Shown: positions 18,924 to 31,089, counted from the first letter of the stretch. The stretch: 64,000 bases of DNA from Agriotes lineatus (GCA_940337035.1 CALNHX010003616.1:62001-126000), one strand, 5' to 3'. The notes: generated by a model from the letters alone, not told the origin. A program made the numbers and translations.

Positions 18924-21340
18924 TGTAAGGGAAGATAGACGGTCGGCCTTACCTTTTGGCGAAAGTTATATTAGTTATTTTGCCGGCTGGTAACTATCGG
19001 CCTAATTGGGCTAGCTCGCCGCGAGGGTCGCAGGGTTCCAGCTATGCTGAAAGAGAATACAAAAAAAAGGAGTGGGCGCCAGGTCCTAGACTCAGATCCA
19101 ACTCCTTGTGCCGGACCTTACACAAGGTCGAGGATAAAAACCAGCAAGTCAAAAATAAACAAATCAACAACCAAAGAATAGATCACAGCTTTATTTTAAA
19201 TATATTGGTGCGTACTATAGTGCAAGGCTAACATAAATTAAATATATATAAATCACAGCAGGCAATATTTCTAGCGACACCAAAGAAAACACACAGTATG
19301 CGACATGCAATAATAAATATAAATACAGGTATAAATATAAATATCGAGCAAATAGTAGCCCACGAGCAGCAATGACTATGACCGGTGAATGGGCTAACAC
19401 ATTAAAACATTGCGCGGTTAAAATCGGAGCATAGCGAGTATTAAATTAAAAAGAAAATAAATTAATCCCTGTGAGGCAGGATATAGCAGGGCCAGGTTAT
19501 GCAAGCGCTCAGCTGATGCGAAACCCCGAATATCAGCTCAGAAAGATTCTAAAGTAATTAATCCAAAATTTCTAATGTCAAAAACTATGAGGATCTATGG
19601 CCATATAGTCACAGAGCAGTTTTCTTAATGGAAATACATCAGGTGCATAAATGAACGCTAAAGCAATCGCTTGAATAAACCTTCGGCAAACTTGTACCTA
19701 CGTAAACTCGCGAATAAATTACAATAACGCGGAAAAATCGCGAACGCCGCAGAGTTCCGACAAAATAATTAACGGGCTCACGCGACTCCCAAGTAAGGCA
19801 ATCGGCTACCGAAATCGGTTCTCTAGCCACGACACGCTAAAAATGACGTCAGACCTCAGCGACCGACATGCAAATGGCGTCGCCACAAACCCGAAGATAT
19901 CGAGCAAACAGCAGGCAAAATGCGGTCAGTACTGCCTTAAAACTGAACTACTAGCGCGGATAATCTAACATACAATTTGCAGGGGGCTCAATGGGGCGCG
20001 GCAGCCTCCAGCGGCAGCGGAACCTCCTAAGCAAGGTCCTCGCAGGCCCCCCCACGGAGACGCCGTGGTCCGTGGCCAATCCGAAACCGAAGGCTCCTAC
20101 AGGATTGAGCCGCAGGGCTGTCTTTACCAATTCGAGTGAGCTCGATTAAAAATTCAATAAAGGTCAGTAGCCTGCACAAAATGGGCGCTCAAAATTTGCA
20201 ATAGCCCTATCACAATTAACGCATTAAAATTATACAAAAGCATGCACTAACATCTAACTCGACGAAGCATTACTGTGCCAAAAATATCCTACATGCCCTA
20301 TCTGCTAATGAGACGAGATTCCAATAACTAACTATAAAATACACCAGGCGCAAATAACTATATCAGTTTCTTGCCTGTAGTAAAAACATGTCAGCTCCTG
20401 ACCTGTGGATTGCGGAGGGCCGAGGACGGCAGAAGCGATGAAGGTTTCGGCAGACACAGCGGGAGGCCCAGCGGACCTAGGAGGCGGTGATTGTATCACA
20501 GGTGAGTGCGGTGCTACACTCTCCAGCGTAGCTCCCCGGGAATTTGTAGAGCTCCTTGACAATTCGATGGTTTTAGGGGCCCAAATCGACGGTTTGGATG
20601 CCCGCAGAGTGCGGCCGAACAAGGAGTGTTAAGCCTCTCCAGGGGGGAGTTCAACCTCTCGCAAGAAGCGTCCGAACTCTCCCAAGGTCGTAGCCGACAG
20701 GAAATGGCATCCCACAGTAGATCGAAATCCACAGAAAATGGAATCCCACAGGGAATGGTGTCCGACAGTAAATGCAACCAGTAAATCCAGTCCCACAGTA
20801 AATGGCTATAACGCACAACGCCCAAATAATTCCCGAATAAGAAGAAACTGGCCTTATCTTACCTCACGCTGGAATTGAGCCAGAAGAAAGGGCAGAAGCA
20901 AAGCTGGTCTCAGACGAATCCGCAGTTGCGAAGGACGTACGTATAACCAAATCAAATACGAACGTCTTAAGGGCACATGTGCTTTCTCAGATCCTCCGAA
21001 AAATCAAAACGGAGCTGAACTATACTAATTAGCTCAAAAATTTAAGCACACGGCCGAGGCACTAGCAGCCTGCACCAAGATTAAAATGGGAAAGACCTCA
21101 AAAATCCACCAGCTACCAGTTATCAAAACTTTCCAAAATTTTTGGGCCAGAAGATGCGAAAAAAAACAGCCTGAAAAAATTTGACTGCAAGAAGTGATAT
21201 CCTTTATCTAGCAACAAATAGAATAGTGTAGAAGAATTTGTAACAGGGGTTGCCTAAGCGCCAACCATAAATATTCAAGTTCAGAAATTCAGCTAGCGAA
21301 AGTTCAATGCTACGGGGGACACTCCAAAAGTATCGTAACA
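18924..21340 (-). repeat. G1 LTR, right copy (5' LTR in element sense), internally deleted
   Basis: 2,417 bp. It matches the left LTR closely but lacks about 169 bp: the left copy reads GCGCCATATACAAA ... AAAAGCCAACC where this copy reads GCGCCAACC. The junction has GCCA micro-homology, suggesting a simple deletion after insertion. Confidence 0.92.
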
Positions 21341-21344
21341 CAAG

Positions 21345-22215
21345 CGAGACGAAATTTTCCTAGAAGACGGGTTATAATTAAAGGATTTGATGATTTATGG
21401 CAGGCTGATTTTGCCGAATTTATTCCATATGCTGGAACAATAAGGGTTATAAGTACATTTTAGTTGTAATTGATTGTTATTCGAAATTCGTGTGGACCCA
21501 GCCTCTTAAATCGAAAAAAGGTATCGATATAGTTAAATCGCTGAAACAAATTTTAAAACAGGCCCAAGGTCGCTTACCCAGTAATTTGCAAACCGATCAG
21601 GGTAAAAAGTTTTACAACAGAGACTTTTCGCGATTAATGTCAGAATTTAATATCAACCATTACTCAACGGATAGTGTTAAGAAAGCGTCCATAGCCGAAC
21701 GAGCAATTAGAACTTTGTAAAACAATTTGTATAAGACATTCAGTCTGCGCGGAAAATATAAATGGATTGATATTCTCGCCGATGTGAACCAGGGATATAA
21801 CAATAGAAAACATCGAACCATTAGAATGAAACCTTCTGAAGTTACTGCTAATACAAAATTAACCGCTTACAATAACCTAAACATCTTCGGCCCACATCAT
21901 TTAAAAGTTGGCGATATAGTACGTATAAGCAAATTTAAGAATGTTTTCGCGAATGGTTACACGCCCAACTGGTCAACGGAGTTATTTAAAATTGCAAAGG
22001 TTCGCATCACCAACCCGGTTGTATATTTACTCGAAGATATGCGAGAACAACCCATAGCTGGTGGGTTCTACGAACGGGAATTACAGAAAACCAAACATGC
22101 CGATGTTTATTTGGTTGAAAAGGTGTTACGAAAACGTGGCAATCAACTGTATGTACGCTGGTTGGGCATGGATAAATCACTCGATCAATGGATAAATAAG
22201 AATGAAATAGTTTGA
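21345..22215 (+). pseudogene. int: Integrase, main part (codon 14 onward), with further breaks
   Basis: Retroviral-type Polinton integrase. Visible are the first catalytic Asp in LWQADFAEF, the second in LQTDQGKKFYN, the Glu in KASIAERAIRT, the linker LKVGDIVRISKFKN, and a chromodomain-like end (DVYLVEKVLRKRGNQLYVRW). A 1-bp loss near 21431-21440 shifts the frame, and a TAA at 21718-21720 falls in the frame just after the catalytic Glu region. With the Gypsy insertion this makes three independent lesions. The enzyme would insert Polinton DNA with 6-bp duplications. The gene is convergent with PolB, 176 bp away. Confidence 0.88.
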
Positions 22216-22390
22216 AATGTATTGATAGCTAAATAAAATAAAAAAACTGTGAAAATATGTGTGTTTTTTCTTACCTTTCATAATAGCATCTCAGCTTGTT
22301 ACATCTAAGCATGCATGTAAACCTAAGTAAATAAAACACAGAGTGCATTTAATACATTTATTTCAAGCAAAGCGTACATTTTACATAAAC

Positions 22391-25300
22391 CTACGTTTTT
22401 ATAGAATAATGTCCCCAAGGAAGGGTATCTATTTTATTTTCATAAATGTATCTCTTATCATCTGCGCTAGTAAGAGCCACTTTAGTTTGACTTACACTAT
22501 GTACAATGTGACTATTGGCTCTAATTAAATTTTTATTTCTAACAGCATCCTTGCTATCAAAAAAACACTCCAAATAATTGTCGAAACAAATTGTGTTCTT
22601 AACTACATTTTCCAAGACACCTTTAGCCTTTTTAACAGCATCTTTACCTTCAACCCTCACACTGTACATTTTCGATCTCAAACCAATAAATTCTGTGATT
22701 ATTTTACCATTGCACTCGTCTTTCATTAGACCTGGCACTTTCTTGTTCACCAATGGAATGTTGTAGATATTGTCTTTGGGGTAATCGCTTGTATCATAAT
22801 ATCATAAACATCTTCGCAAGTTATTTTATACATAAGACTATCGGTATCTGAATACAGCAACTTACAATCTTGATAACTAAAATTACGTAACATATAATTA
22901 TAATGAAAATCGTATAAACAGGTATTACTTACATCTAGTATGGACATACCTATATATATATATCGGTTTCTTAAACATTATTTCAAGCTTTGATAATTCT
23001 ATGGCTACAAGATTTTCGTTAAATATTGTTCGATTGTGAAAATTAGGTTGGAATATGTAATGATTAGTTCCATATCTTCCATGCCATCGCGTTACTAATT
23101 TAACCACTTTGTGTTTACGAACATTCTCCATGGTTTTACCGAAAACAGCGGTATTCATTAATTTAAATAGATTTTCCTCAAATTTGTTTTTTTCATTTGT
23201 TCTAAGTTGAGTGTTTAACTCAATGTATGATTTTAACCATGGAGCTTGATCGAAAGATAGTATGCAATGCACTTTGGTAACATTTAAGCCTGCAGCTATA
23301 GCTTGTTTCAGATTCCTATAATGAATCACATATCGTTCTTTTTTATTCAACATTGTCATTAGTTTTGGCATTTTTGAGTTTGGAGGAACAGAGTGTTCGG
23401 CACACATTGGCATATCGGCATGAAGATTGTGTAGCGTAATATCGTTTGAATACTTAATATCTACTTCTAATATGTACCCTTTTGCTGATTCATCGCTGAT
23501 ACTGTTAACATCAAATCAGCTCATTTCTGTACGAGTTAAAATACGAAAATTGTTGTAGGGTATAATTGCCCATCCGTACAAGTTATTCACGTCGTAGTAC
23601 ATGATGTACCTTGAGGGTTGCGTGAGGTTGTATCCTGCTGGACAATATTTATTGTTTGCCTTAGAATTTTGCTTCGAACATTGACTAATACCGCCACGTA
23701 TACCTCGCTCGATAAACAACAACATATCTATATCGGATATGAGCGCTAGTTCTATTTGTGTATATTTCAACATGGCATCCCAGGTAAATCCAGGTAATGT
23801 GTAATAGTGGGCGGGATCTAATCCGTATGTTTTATGGCAACACGCACGAAAGTTTTCAAAAATATCGGCCAACAACAAAATATCTGTTTTTAAATATAAC
23901 ATGGTATAATCTTGAATTGTTTGACAATTAAACTCGTTCCACACTTCAACAGCGTGTGCATAATCTTTATCTGAAATGTGGACATCTTTTAACTTACTGT
24001 GAAATTTATCTTTTGACGGCAATCTCGTTTCTGATAATACATCAAGGGAAGTTATGTAATCGTAGGAAAATACACCTTTACGTGTTAGCAGAGATAATTC
24101 GTGTTCGCTTAGCTCTTTGTTTTGTGCCTGTAGAATTTTGAAATCTTTTTTTAAATAAGAAGCCAATTTATCTAATCCAGAATTCATAAATTTAAATGAA
24201 TCGATAAATCTAAACTTTAAACTACTGGCATCATCGTGAGTTTTAGTGAAAGAAATATACTTCTCTTTATTCTGAGGCAAAACATAAATGTTACCCGGAA
24301 AGACTGTAACATCTTTGATTAAGAAATGGCTGTCATAACCGCTAAGGTTATGATAAATAACCGGTATTAATCGATCGATTTTATAATTTAGGTTACAGCT
24401 TTGATGTGCCGGACCTCTATAATTACCGGTGAAATGACAATGATCTTTTACCTTGACATCATCATCCTTAAAAGGTTTCGTGCAAATATAACAATTAGAT
24501 GCTTCTCGATTTTCATGTTGCTGCAATTCATTTAGCTCTTCCATTGGAACTACGGTCTAAAAACGGCGGTTTAACTCTAATCCCATTTCGTACAATTCTT
24601 TTCCGAACCATTCCATACAATCCGCACCCGTATATGATTTATAATGTGAGAGTGAATCTTCATATGAACATTGCAAATAATAACCGATGCTGAAGGCTTG
24701 ATGTCGTTGATATTTTACAGTGTTACTCCCCACCTTTTCAGTTACGGGATTTAATATACATTCTATATCACTATACAAAATAAATGGTACAGTTTGTTCA
24801 TATTTATAATTAGCGAAGGTTAGTTTTTCACCCGGCCGAGGGAGATTAATTTTACACTCGTTTAATTTTTTACAGTCAATTTCGTGGGCGTCTAACCTTT
24901 GCTGATTATAAAAATAATGCAAGCATCTATCGCATATATAACATTTATGATTATGTTTACTTAATTGAGTGCTTACTAACCTACTTAAATCTTAAATCCA
25001 GCAGTAGTGGTAATTTACTTCTGGTTCGGGGTCTACAGCGTCGGGGTTTACATCCATCAGTTCATCGAGATTTGTGTCCATCATATTCTCGGGATCGGTA
25101 AACATAAGCAGGTTCACATGATTCTGCTTCTTGTCTGAAGTTAGATACGCGGGACATACACTAATTCCGTATTTGTTTCTGTTTAGATATACACATTTAC
25201 TGAAATGTTTGTATTGTTTTTTTCAAACCTCGGAATTTGAGAAATTTTCACTGGGAAGTCCAATCCTTCACAATTCAACACATCCGAGTAATGGGGGTAT

Positions 25301-26165
25301 GAAGATACTTGAGCGCTGTTAATGTTCTTGCTGCTGGTGGGATGTAGGGCGGATACAATTGCCCACGCAAAACAGAAGTTATCATCATTTTTCACGTTGA
25401 TGCAAGCCTGCTTCTTTTTTATATATTGCGGTAGTTCGATGTAGGAAGATGCATGGAACACAGTACAACTGTTTATATTTACAGCTAACGATATAATCTC
25501 CGATAACGCCCATCCGCTTTCTTGTTCTTCAATTCACTTATTTGATTCAAAATGGAATCTTGCACGTTATCGAAATACCACTGATTTAAGATCGCGCGAT
25601 TTTCGACATATTCTTGCAGAATTACATTGTTTTTCGTGCTAAAATATTTCAAGTCTGTTATAACATTGTCCTTGGTTTCTTTAACAAACTCGCCGCAAAA
25701 TGTTGTGTTCACTTTCATAGCGGTTTGCAGTTTCTTATGCACATTCTTTATACGCGGAGCAAATAAATGAAATGCATCTTGTAAAAACGGTTTGGGGTCT
25801 TTATGTTTTAAATTTACAATCACTCCGGTTCTAAGTCTGCATTTATACGCATTCTCCATCTCTTTCCACACTATTCGCGCACTTCTAGGTTGTTTTCTCG
25901 CCCCCGCGCCCGTTTTATTGATATGAAGATTACATAGTACTTTTTGATACCGTTTCATGTGTCCACATATAGTTTCCAGATGACGTTTTTCACCAATATT
26001 TAAATTGTCCAGACGAACAGCTTTTTTTAACAACCGGAAATTTAATTTACAATGTTTTATTAGCATTTCCACTTCCCTCCGTTTACACCCACCCTTCACA
26101 ATATTTTTATAAATTTTTTCAACACATTTCAGCATAGCTGATGCGGGTTGCGCTAAGCCTGCCAT
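22391..26165 (-). pseudogene. polB: Protein-primed DNA polymerase B, element A (many breaks)
   Basis: The N-terminal domain (26165-25485, 226 residues, helical) is followed by the Polinton junction SGW and ASSYIELPQYIKKK, cysteine-protease-like ACINVKNDDNFCFAW, exonuclease motif LYSDIEC, a zinc/HNH-like module (CYICTKPF...DHCHFTGNYRGPAH), palm motif A YYDVNNLYGWAI, finger NTAVFGKTMEN and motif C LLYSDTDSL. Breaks: frameshifts near 25500, 25190, 22950 (inside a TA microsatellite) and 22780; stops at 24992-24994, 24557-24559 and 23516-23518. The family replicates the linear element using a terminal protein primer. The gene is convergent with integrase, as in element B. Confidence 0.9.
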
Positions 26166-26256
26166 CTCTTCTCCTCTACGTTGACGAATGGTTTTCCTAT
26201 ATATTAATCTTTATCTTATATACAAATGTATTCGTCCTCCATCTTGTTTTATCTAG

Positions 26257-26812
26257 TTAAAATCTTAAAATATCCTGTATGTTAATCTTCTTCTTGTATG
26301 CATATAAGCAATCTTCATCATCGTCTCCCGACACTTCAGCCCATCTTGTTTTGTTCAAGTATAATAAGAATTTTTTTCGACACTCTCGTATAGTTAATAT
26401 GTCGAATAACGGGGTTGTGGCACAATTATCACACCAACAGTTTATAGTTTTTACCATATGCAGAAGGTTTTCAGCAATACGTTTTTCGTGCCAAAAATTC
26501 TTAAAAAAACTTGCCTGTTTGTTCCACCACGGTTCACCACCGTCTTCGATACGGGCCACCACGCGATGAAAGCACTTTCTACAAATATTTAAGCATTCTC
26601 CGCTCGCTGATTCTATACTCCAATACTCAAAGCACACGTGATTGATCTCGTAACTAAACCCCGGTATAATGTCCTCAGGATGGTTAAGGAGCATTTTGAA
26701 CTCGTTTAACGATAGGTTTTGTAAATCCACATCGTGCCATGGGTTTTCTAGAATATCGTTAGAGGCGTCACCATTAGTTGTTATTAATTGTTCTACCCTT
26801 GTCTTCTTCCAT
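26257..26812 (-). pseudogene. Unknown Cys/His-rich protein, probably frameshifted, element A
   Basis: A minus-strand frame of 157 residues is open from 26730, but its first codon is GTG. The same frame reads back through plausible coding sequence (ASNDILENPWHDVDLQN) to about 26800, while the nearest ATG (26812) is in another frame, implying one shift. It contains paired Cys (CLNICRKC, CWCDNC) and His, suggesting zinc binding, plus an acidic patch (SGDDDEDC). I recognise no family. It lies upstream of PolB on the same strand and could be an accessory replication or regulatory protein. Confidence 0.42.
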
Positions 26813-26948
26813 ATCGATTGGAGATATTTTTACAAGATGCTGACAACTGTAACTCATTCACGTTTTCCAATTTAATTATATTGTGGCAAATGTTCTTGCA
26901 GCATTGGTTGTATAATTTTAATGGTGGTATTGTAACCCTGCAACATAT

Positions 26949-27284
26949 TTATAGCATTACACATTTTGTAACTTTAGTTACAGATTTCAATAGTTGTGTT
27001 TGATTCAGAAAATTTACATTTTGAAAATTATTACTTGATAAATTATAACAGCATACTAATACTTTATGTTTAATTTTACCCAACCAGTTCACCCAGTTGT
27101 ATACATGCAATTGTGCTGAATATAAATTAATATCGATTGTTTCTTGGCGTAGAACAATATCACTATCACTAATTGTATAAAATATTTTAAAATATTGTGC
27201 GTTAACCTTTTGCACATAGTGCAACTTAAAATATGAAATTTTACCAAAAATTATAAAATGTATTAGTTGTTGTTGTTGCTCCAT
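26949..27284 (-). CDS. Unknown small protein with N-terminal Gln run, element A
   Basis: 111 residues from ATG (MEQQQQLIHFIIFGK...), aromatic and Asn/Leu-rich, with AT-rich codon use like its neighbours. No motif, signal peptide or clear membrane span. It is the first minus-strand frame inside the right arm, preceding the Cys/His-rich ORF. It may be real or chance; I rate it low because nothing in element B supports it. Confidence 0.3.
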   Translation of the reverse strand: MEQQQQLIHFIIFGKISYFKLHYVQKVNAQYFKIFYTISDSDIVLRQETIDINLYSAQLHVYNWVNWLGKIKHKVLVCCYNLSSNNFQNVNFLNQTQLLKSVTKVTKCVML

Positions 27285-27892
27285 GCTATTTAGGCGAGCT
27301 CCATGAATTTAATTTGAGGAATTGCTTTCTCACCCTCACCTATAAAACCTTCCAACACCAGGGCTTGAAGTAAACTGATGCTGGCAGTCGAAGCACGAAA
27401 ACTGCACTTTAGGCGCACACAATTGGAGAACAATAACTGGATGATTTTTGATGTTTGCTTTTATACTAAATGTTTATCGCCGGCTTTTTCGCCACAAAAA
27501 TTAATTAAATTTTCTTTGATAACGTGAAACGGATTCTCGGTTCAGTCGCAAGATTATGGTTTTCCTGCGAGATATTTTCAACAGGATACTCGGTTATTTA
27601 GTACTATCTAGGCTTACCGCCAAATTGTCGCTTTCGTTCGTATCTTAAACTTTAAGAAATTATTGTTAGCCTACAAATTATCGTTTTCGAGTGTATCTCA
27701 AACTGAGGTTTCCTATGTGCTAAATGTCTACAGGATGTTGCGGCGAAAGTTGCGCGCTAAAGTGTCTTTATCGTGAATAAACAGGATGCTAGTCGAGATG
27801 TTTTAATTAGGGATTTTCTCAAGTAATGCGGTAGAGATAAAACAAGTTCACGTGCGGACCCGCATTCTACTGTTCGCTGCTGAACAACGTGC

Positions 27893-28348
27893 ATGTGTGT
27901 TAACATGGATCAATCATTGGCGATCGCTCATACACTACGTGATGATTTGGAGTCTCAATTGGAAGTTTTGTATCCAGGCTTTACACAGGCGTGGATGCCA
28001 TATGGACCTGGTGAATGTCTACTCTCCATGAAAATGTTGGGTGATAGCATGGATGTCTTCATGTTTCGACCGGTCTCTATGTATCAGCAAATCTGGAAAA
28101 GCTTCCAAATAAAGCCGTTCTACGTGGGAAGCTTCCAGAACAACACCGAAGGCTTCAATCAACTGGAGCAAGCGATTCCCCAAATAATGAAGCAATACGA
28201 ATATATGACGTGCCCATTTTGCCGCCCCAGGAACCACAGGAAATGCCGGCGGGAACCACGATTTCTTCGAGAAGCTTTCCCCGACATACATAACATCCCT
28301 GACGGTTGTATCGTACACTCCTGCTGTAAATGCAGTAAGGAGAATTAG
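27893..28348 (+). CDS. Unknown protein with Cys-rich C-terminus near the right inverted repeat
   Basis: 151 residues from ATG; a second ATG follows at 27905 (MDQSLAIAHTL...). The C-terminal third holds spaced Cys/His (CPFCRPRNHRKC ... CIVHSCCKC), suggesting one or two zinc sites. It has no signal peptide. An AATAAA at 28393-28398 follows within 50 bp, after a (CA)n run. It stands alone on + at the right end of element A, in the place of accessory genes. I recognise no family; a regulator or host-interaction protein is possible. A TATAAAA near 27340-27350 lies about 550 bp upstream, too far to be the obvious promoter of this ATG without an intron. Confidence 0.5.
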   Translation: MCVNMDQSLAIAHTLRDDLESQLEVLYPGFTQAWMPYGPGECLLSMKMLGDSMDVFMFRPVSMYQQIWKSFQIKPFYVGSFQNNTEGFNQLEQAIPQIMKQYEYMTCPFCRPRNHRKCRREPRFLREAFPDIHNIPDGCIVHSCCKCSKEN

Positions 28349-28597
28349 ATACAAACACACACACACACACACAACAGCCTTTTTCAGGGCTAAATAAAGT
28401 CTGTTAATTCGCCCGAACGAAAGTCGTTATTTTTACAGGTCTGTATTACATAGTTTCAGAGTTTGATCATAGATGGCGCGTAATATCTGATTACGTTTGT
28501 TAATTTCGCCGTAGTACCGCTAGATGGCACATCATGTACAGTTCGGAGGCTTATCATTTCTTGCGTCCTTATCAACTCTTGCGGTTTCTTATCAGCT

Positions 28598-28891
28598 CTT
28601 ATCGCTTCGTGCTCATTTCTGTCTTACAATATCGAAATTCGAAATTTCCACAAGGGCTTCAGGCCCCCGCCCCCGTCCCCCGGCCCCCGCCCCTGGAAAC
28701 CGATCCGACACCTGCGCATCAGCACACCTGCGCATGCGGCGCGCTCAGCATGGGGGCCAACGCCTTACAATATGGCGGCTGGGGCTGCTCGGGGCTTATT
28801 GGCGGGCTGCGCAGACGACTTGCGCGCGAATTTGAATTTCCCTCCAAAATAACGTCACTTCCTGTCGCCGTACCGGCATTGGTTATCTACT
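28598..28891 (-). repeat. Right terminal inverted repeat of element A
   Basis: About 294 bp, reverse-complementary to 384-698, ending ...GGTTATCTACT. Just inside it (28550-28605) are four CTTATC (GATAAG) motifs at 14-20 bp spacing, absent as a cluster from the left end. Confidence 0.88.
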
Positions 28892-28897
28892 GCTTTT
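28892..28897. repeat. 6-bp target-site duplication of element A, right copy
   Basis: GCTTTT immediately after the right inverted repeat; identical to 378-383. Confidence 0.9.
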
Positions 28898-30237
28898 TGC
28901 TGTTGGATTTATGTACAGAAGACAGCATCCCTCACTTTAGCAATAAGCAAGTTCCTAAAGAAATATTATTATTATGCTGTAGAGATTTACAGGCTACACT
29001 TCGGAGTGTAAACTGAGTTAAAAATTTCTATACAGCTATTAGCAATAGTACAGTTTAATTGCATATTGTTTTCTTTTACGTAAGACCCAAATTTTAGATT
29101 CGATTGTTTTAATATAGGTTCGAAAGCACTGCTGACAGACAGGCAGAAAACTTGTAATGCAGCTGCCAAACCACGCCTTGTCAAATATCGAACAGCAATA
29201 TATATTAGTAAAAAATGCTCTTCCAGGTTAAAAGTTTGATGTAGTTTTAGCTAATCTTATACACATTCCAGCACTAAAAAATGGAAGGAAGTGGAGTCTT
29301 AAACAGCAGAATTTTATAATACAAAACAAAGCGATAAAAGAACCGTGTGTACCACCCGACATTTTTCAGTTTATCCGATTCAGCAACTTCCGCATTTCGC
29401 AAAAACGAACACCTTTTTTGTTCTTGTGTTAGCACCTTGGCTTTAAGAATGTTATGGTAGTATATTTACGAAATCCGACGCCACAGCACTATATGTTTTA
29501 ATTACATTTTTTTATTAAGCATTCAATAACTACAAAAATAAAAAGCAGCTTAAAATAGTGTTCCTAAAAGGAGTGGTGGTGTAGTTTTATCATTTGAATT
29601 TCGATTTCTTACAACGGTATTTGTAAATAGTCCAGTTTTTGGTTGCAACGAGCATAGTTGTAATCTGGCGAATAGAAGACTATAGAAGATATAAACAGAC
29701 AGTAATATTAATCTAAAATTGAATGAACTAATATTATTAACAAAGTTGTTAAACGTATGATAAAGGCAGTTATTAATTACTTAATAAATACAATTGTCTT
29801 ATATCCGGTATTCATAGTTTATGTCTTAATCTGATTTTAATAGTCGATTAGACTCGAATAACTAAGATTATTACAATGCTAAAGACTGTACGTAAAAAGG
29901 TAAGATATCAAAATTTTAAAATAAAACCCAGGGAATAAGAATTAAATAAAATAAAGCCAAGTAAAAGCTATTAGGCCACAACAATATATTAGTAAAAAAT
30001 ACTCTAATTAATAAAGATGCTATAGACGATACCCAACGGTGACGGACAGTTCATTTTTGCCGGATAAAAACTTATCTAGATTGGTTAAAAATCAGATGTA
30101 TAAGAGAAAATCTCAAACTTGTTTAAAAACATTTTGTAACTAAACAATCACACTAGAAATTGTGTAAATAATGCTAAAATTAGAAGGAGGCGCAGAGTAT
30201 AGAAAATACCTGTCGAGACTTGTGGATGTGAGCGTCT
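28898..30237. other. Flanking DNA without recognisable genes
   Basis: About 1.3 kb of AT-rich sequence. I see no long frame, RNA gene or mobile-element end in it. Confidence 0.5.
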
Positions 30238-30640
30238 GGGAATGTGCAAGGTTGCTAAAAATAAACCGGATGTTTGAGGTTTCTGCGTAGGTTTGCGGGA
30301 GTGTCTGCGCAGGGGTTTCTGCACAGGTTTGCGCGAGGGTCTGCGCAAGGGTCTTGCGCATGCTTGGCGGGATATTTAAATTCTGCGTAGGTTTTGGCGA
30401 AAAATTCAAATTCTATTCAGTTTTTGACGGTAAATTTTAAATTATGATCAGGCTTTTGGCGGGAAAATCTGAGAATGTGCAAGGTTGCTAAAAAAACCGG
30501 ATGTGATTGTTGTCTGGAGTTTCTGCGTAGGTCTGCGCGAGGGTCTGCGTGGAGGTTTCTGCGTAGGTCTGCGCGGGGGTCTGCGTGATGGTTTCTGCAC
30601 AGTTTTGGTGGGAAATTCAAATTCTGCGCAGTTTGGCAGT
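30238..30640. repeat. GCGCAGG/CTGCGTAGG repeat block, partly duplicated
   Basis: Many copies of short words such as TTTCTGCGTAGGTCTGCGCG and GGGTCTGCGCAAGG, embedded in a larger duplication: GAATGTGCAAGGTTGCTAAA occurs near 30238 and again near 30474, both followed by CCGGATGT. Interspersed are GGCGGGAAAxTxxAAATT words similar to the ones in the Polinton inverted repeats. Confidence 0.75.
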
Positions 30641-30759
30641 TTGATTTGTATCTAGCATAACGGTGATTTTCATACGATCGCAAACAAACCATGGAAATAA
30701 ATTTGAAAATTCATAGAAATACTTCTCGTAATATTTTTTCTTTGTAATGAGGGTGGGTC

Positions 30760-30873
30760 AATGACAGACAAACAGACAGGTAGACAGGTAGACAGACAGG
30801 CAGACAGGCAGACAGACAGACAGACAGACAGGCAGACAGACAGACAGACTGGCAGACAGACAGACAGACAGAA
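30760..30873. repeat. GACA microsatellite 1
   Basis: Imperfect (GACA)n with CAGG and TAGA variants. Confidence 0.95.
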
Positions 30874-31016
30874 GAGCCAATGACCCCCATTATGTGAGCC
30901 GGTTGTGATTGTTTGAGAAATGTTACTAAAAAAAATAAAATGTATGGAGTCTTTGTCTGAGAAATTTACACCAGATGTAGTTAATGACCTCCATTATCAG
31001 TGTCTATAAATTTGGT

Positions 31017-31048
31017 AGATAGACAGACAGGCAGACCGACAGGCAGGC

Positions 31049-31089
<41 letters not shown>

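Larger units (their letters stand above)
10737..21340 (-). mobile_element. Ty3/Gypsy LTR retrotransposon G1, nested in the Polinton integrase
   Basis: LTRs are 10737-13322 and 18924-21340 (TGTAA...GTAACA on this strand), flanked by a 4-bp duplication CAAG (10733-10736 and 21341-21344). gag-pro and pol are on the minus strand, so the right LTR is the 5' LTR. A polypurine tract (GTGGGGGGAGGA on the minus strand) abuts the left LTR. The two LTRs look almost identical apart from a 169-bp difference in length, so insertion is recent relative to the decay of the host Polinton. The reverse transcriptase active site is mutated, so this copy is probably not autonomous. Confidence 0.95.
384..28891. mobile_element. 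Polinton/Maverick (adintovirus-like) element A, complete but decayed
   Basis: The ends are inverted repeats beginning AGTAGATAACCAATGCCGG and flanked by GCTTTT on both sides. Between them are the hallmark genes: adenain-like protease, penton-like and hexon-like capsid proteins, A32/FtsK-type packaging ATPase, retroviral-type integrase and protein-primed PolB. Removing the Gypsy insertion and its duplicated CAAG (10,608 bp) leaves about 17.9 kb, the usual Polinton size. Metalloproteinase, membrane protein, PLA2/core, protease, hexon, fibre, integrase and PolB all carry frameshifts, stops or lost starts, so the copy is an inactive fossil. Known of the class: self-synthesising transposons or integrated adintoviruses that replicate with PolB and insert with their integrase. 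Confidence 0.95.
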
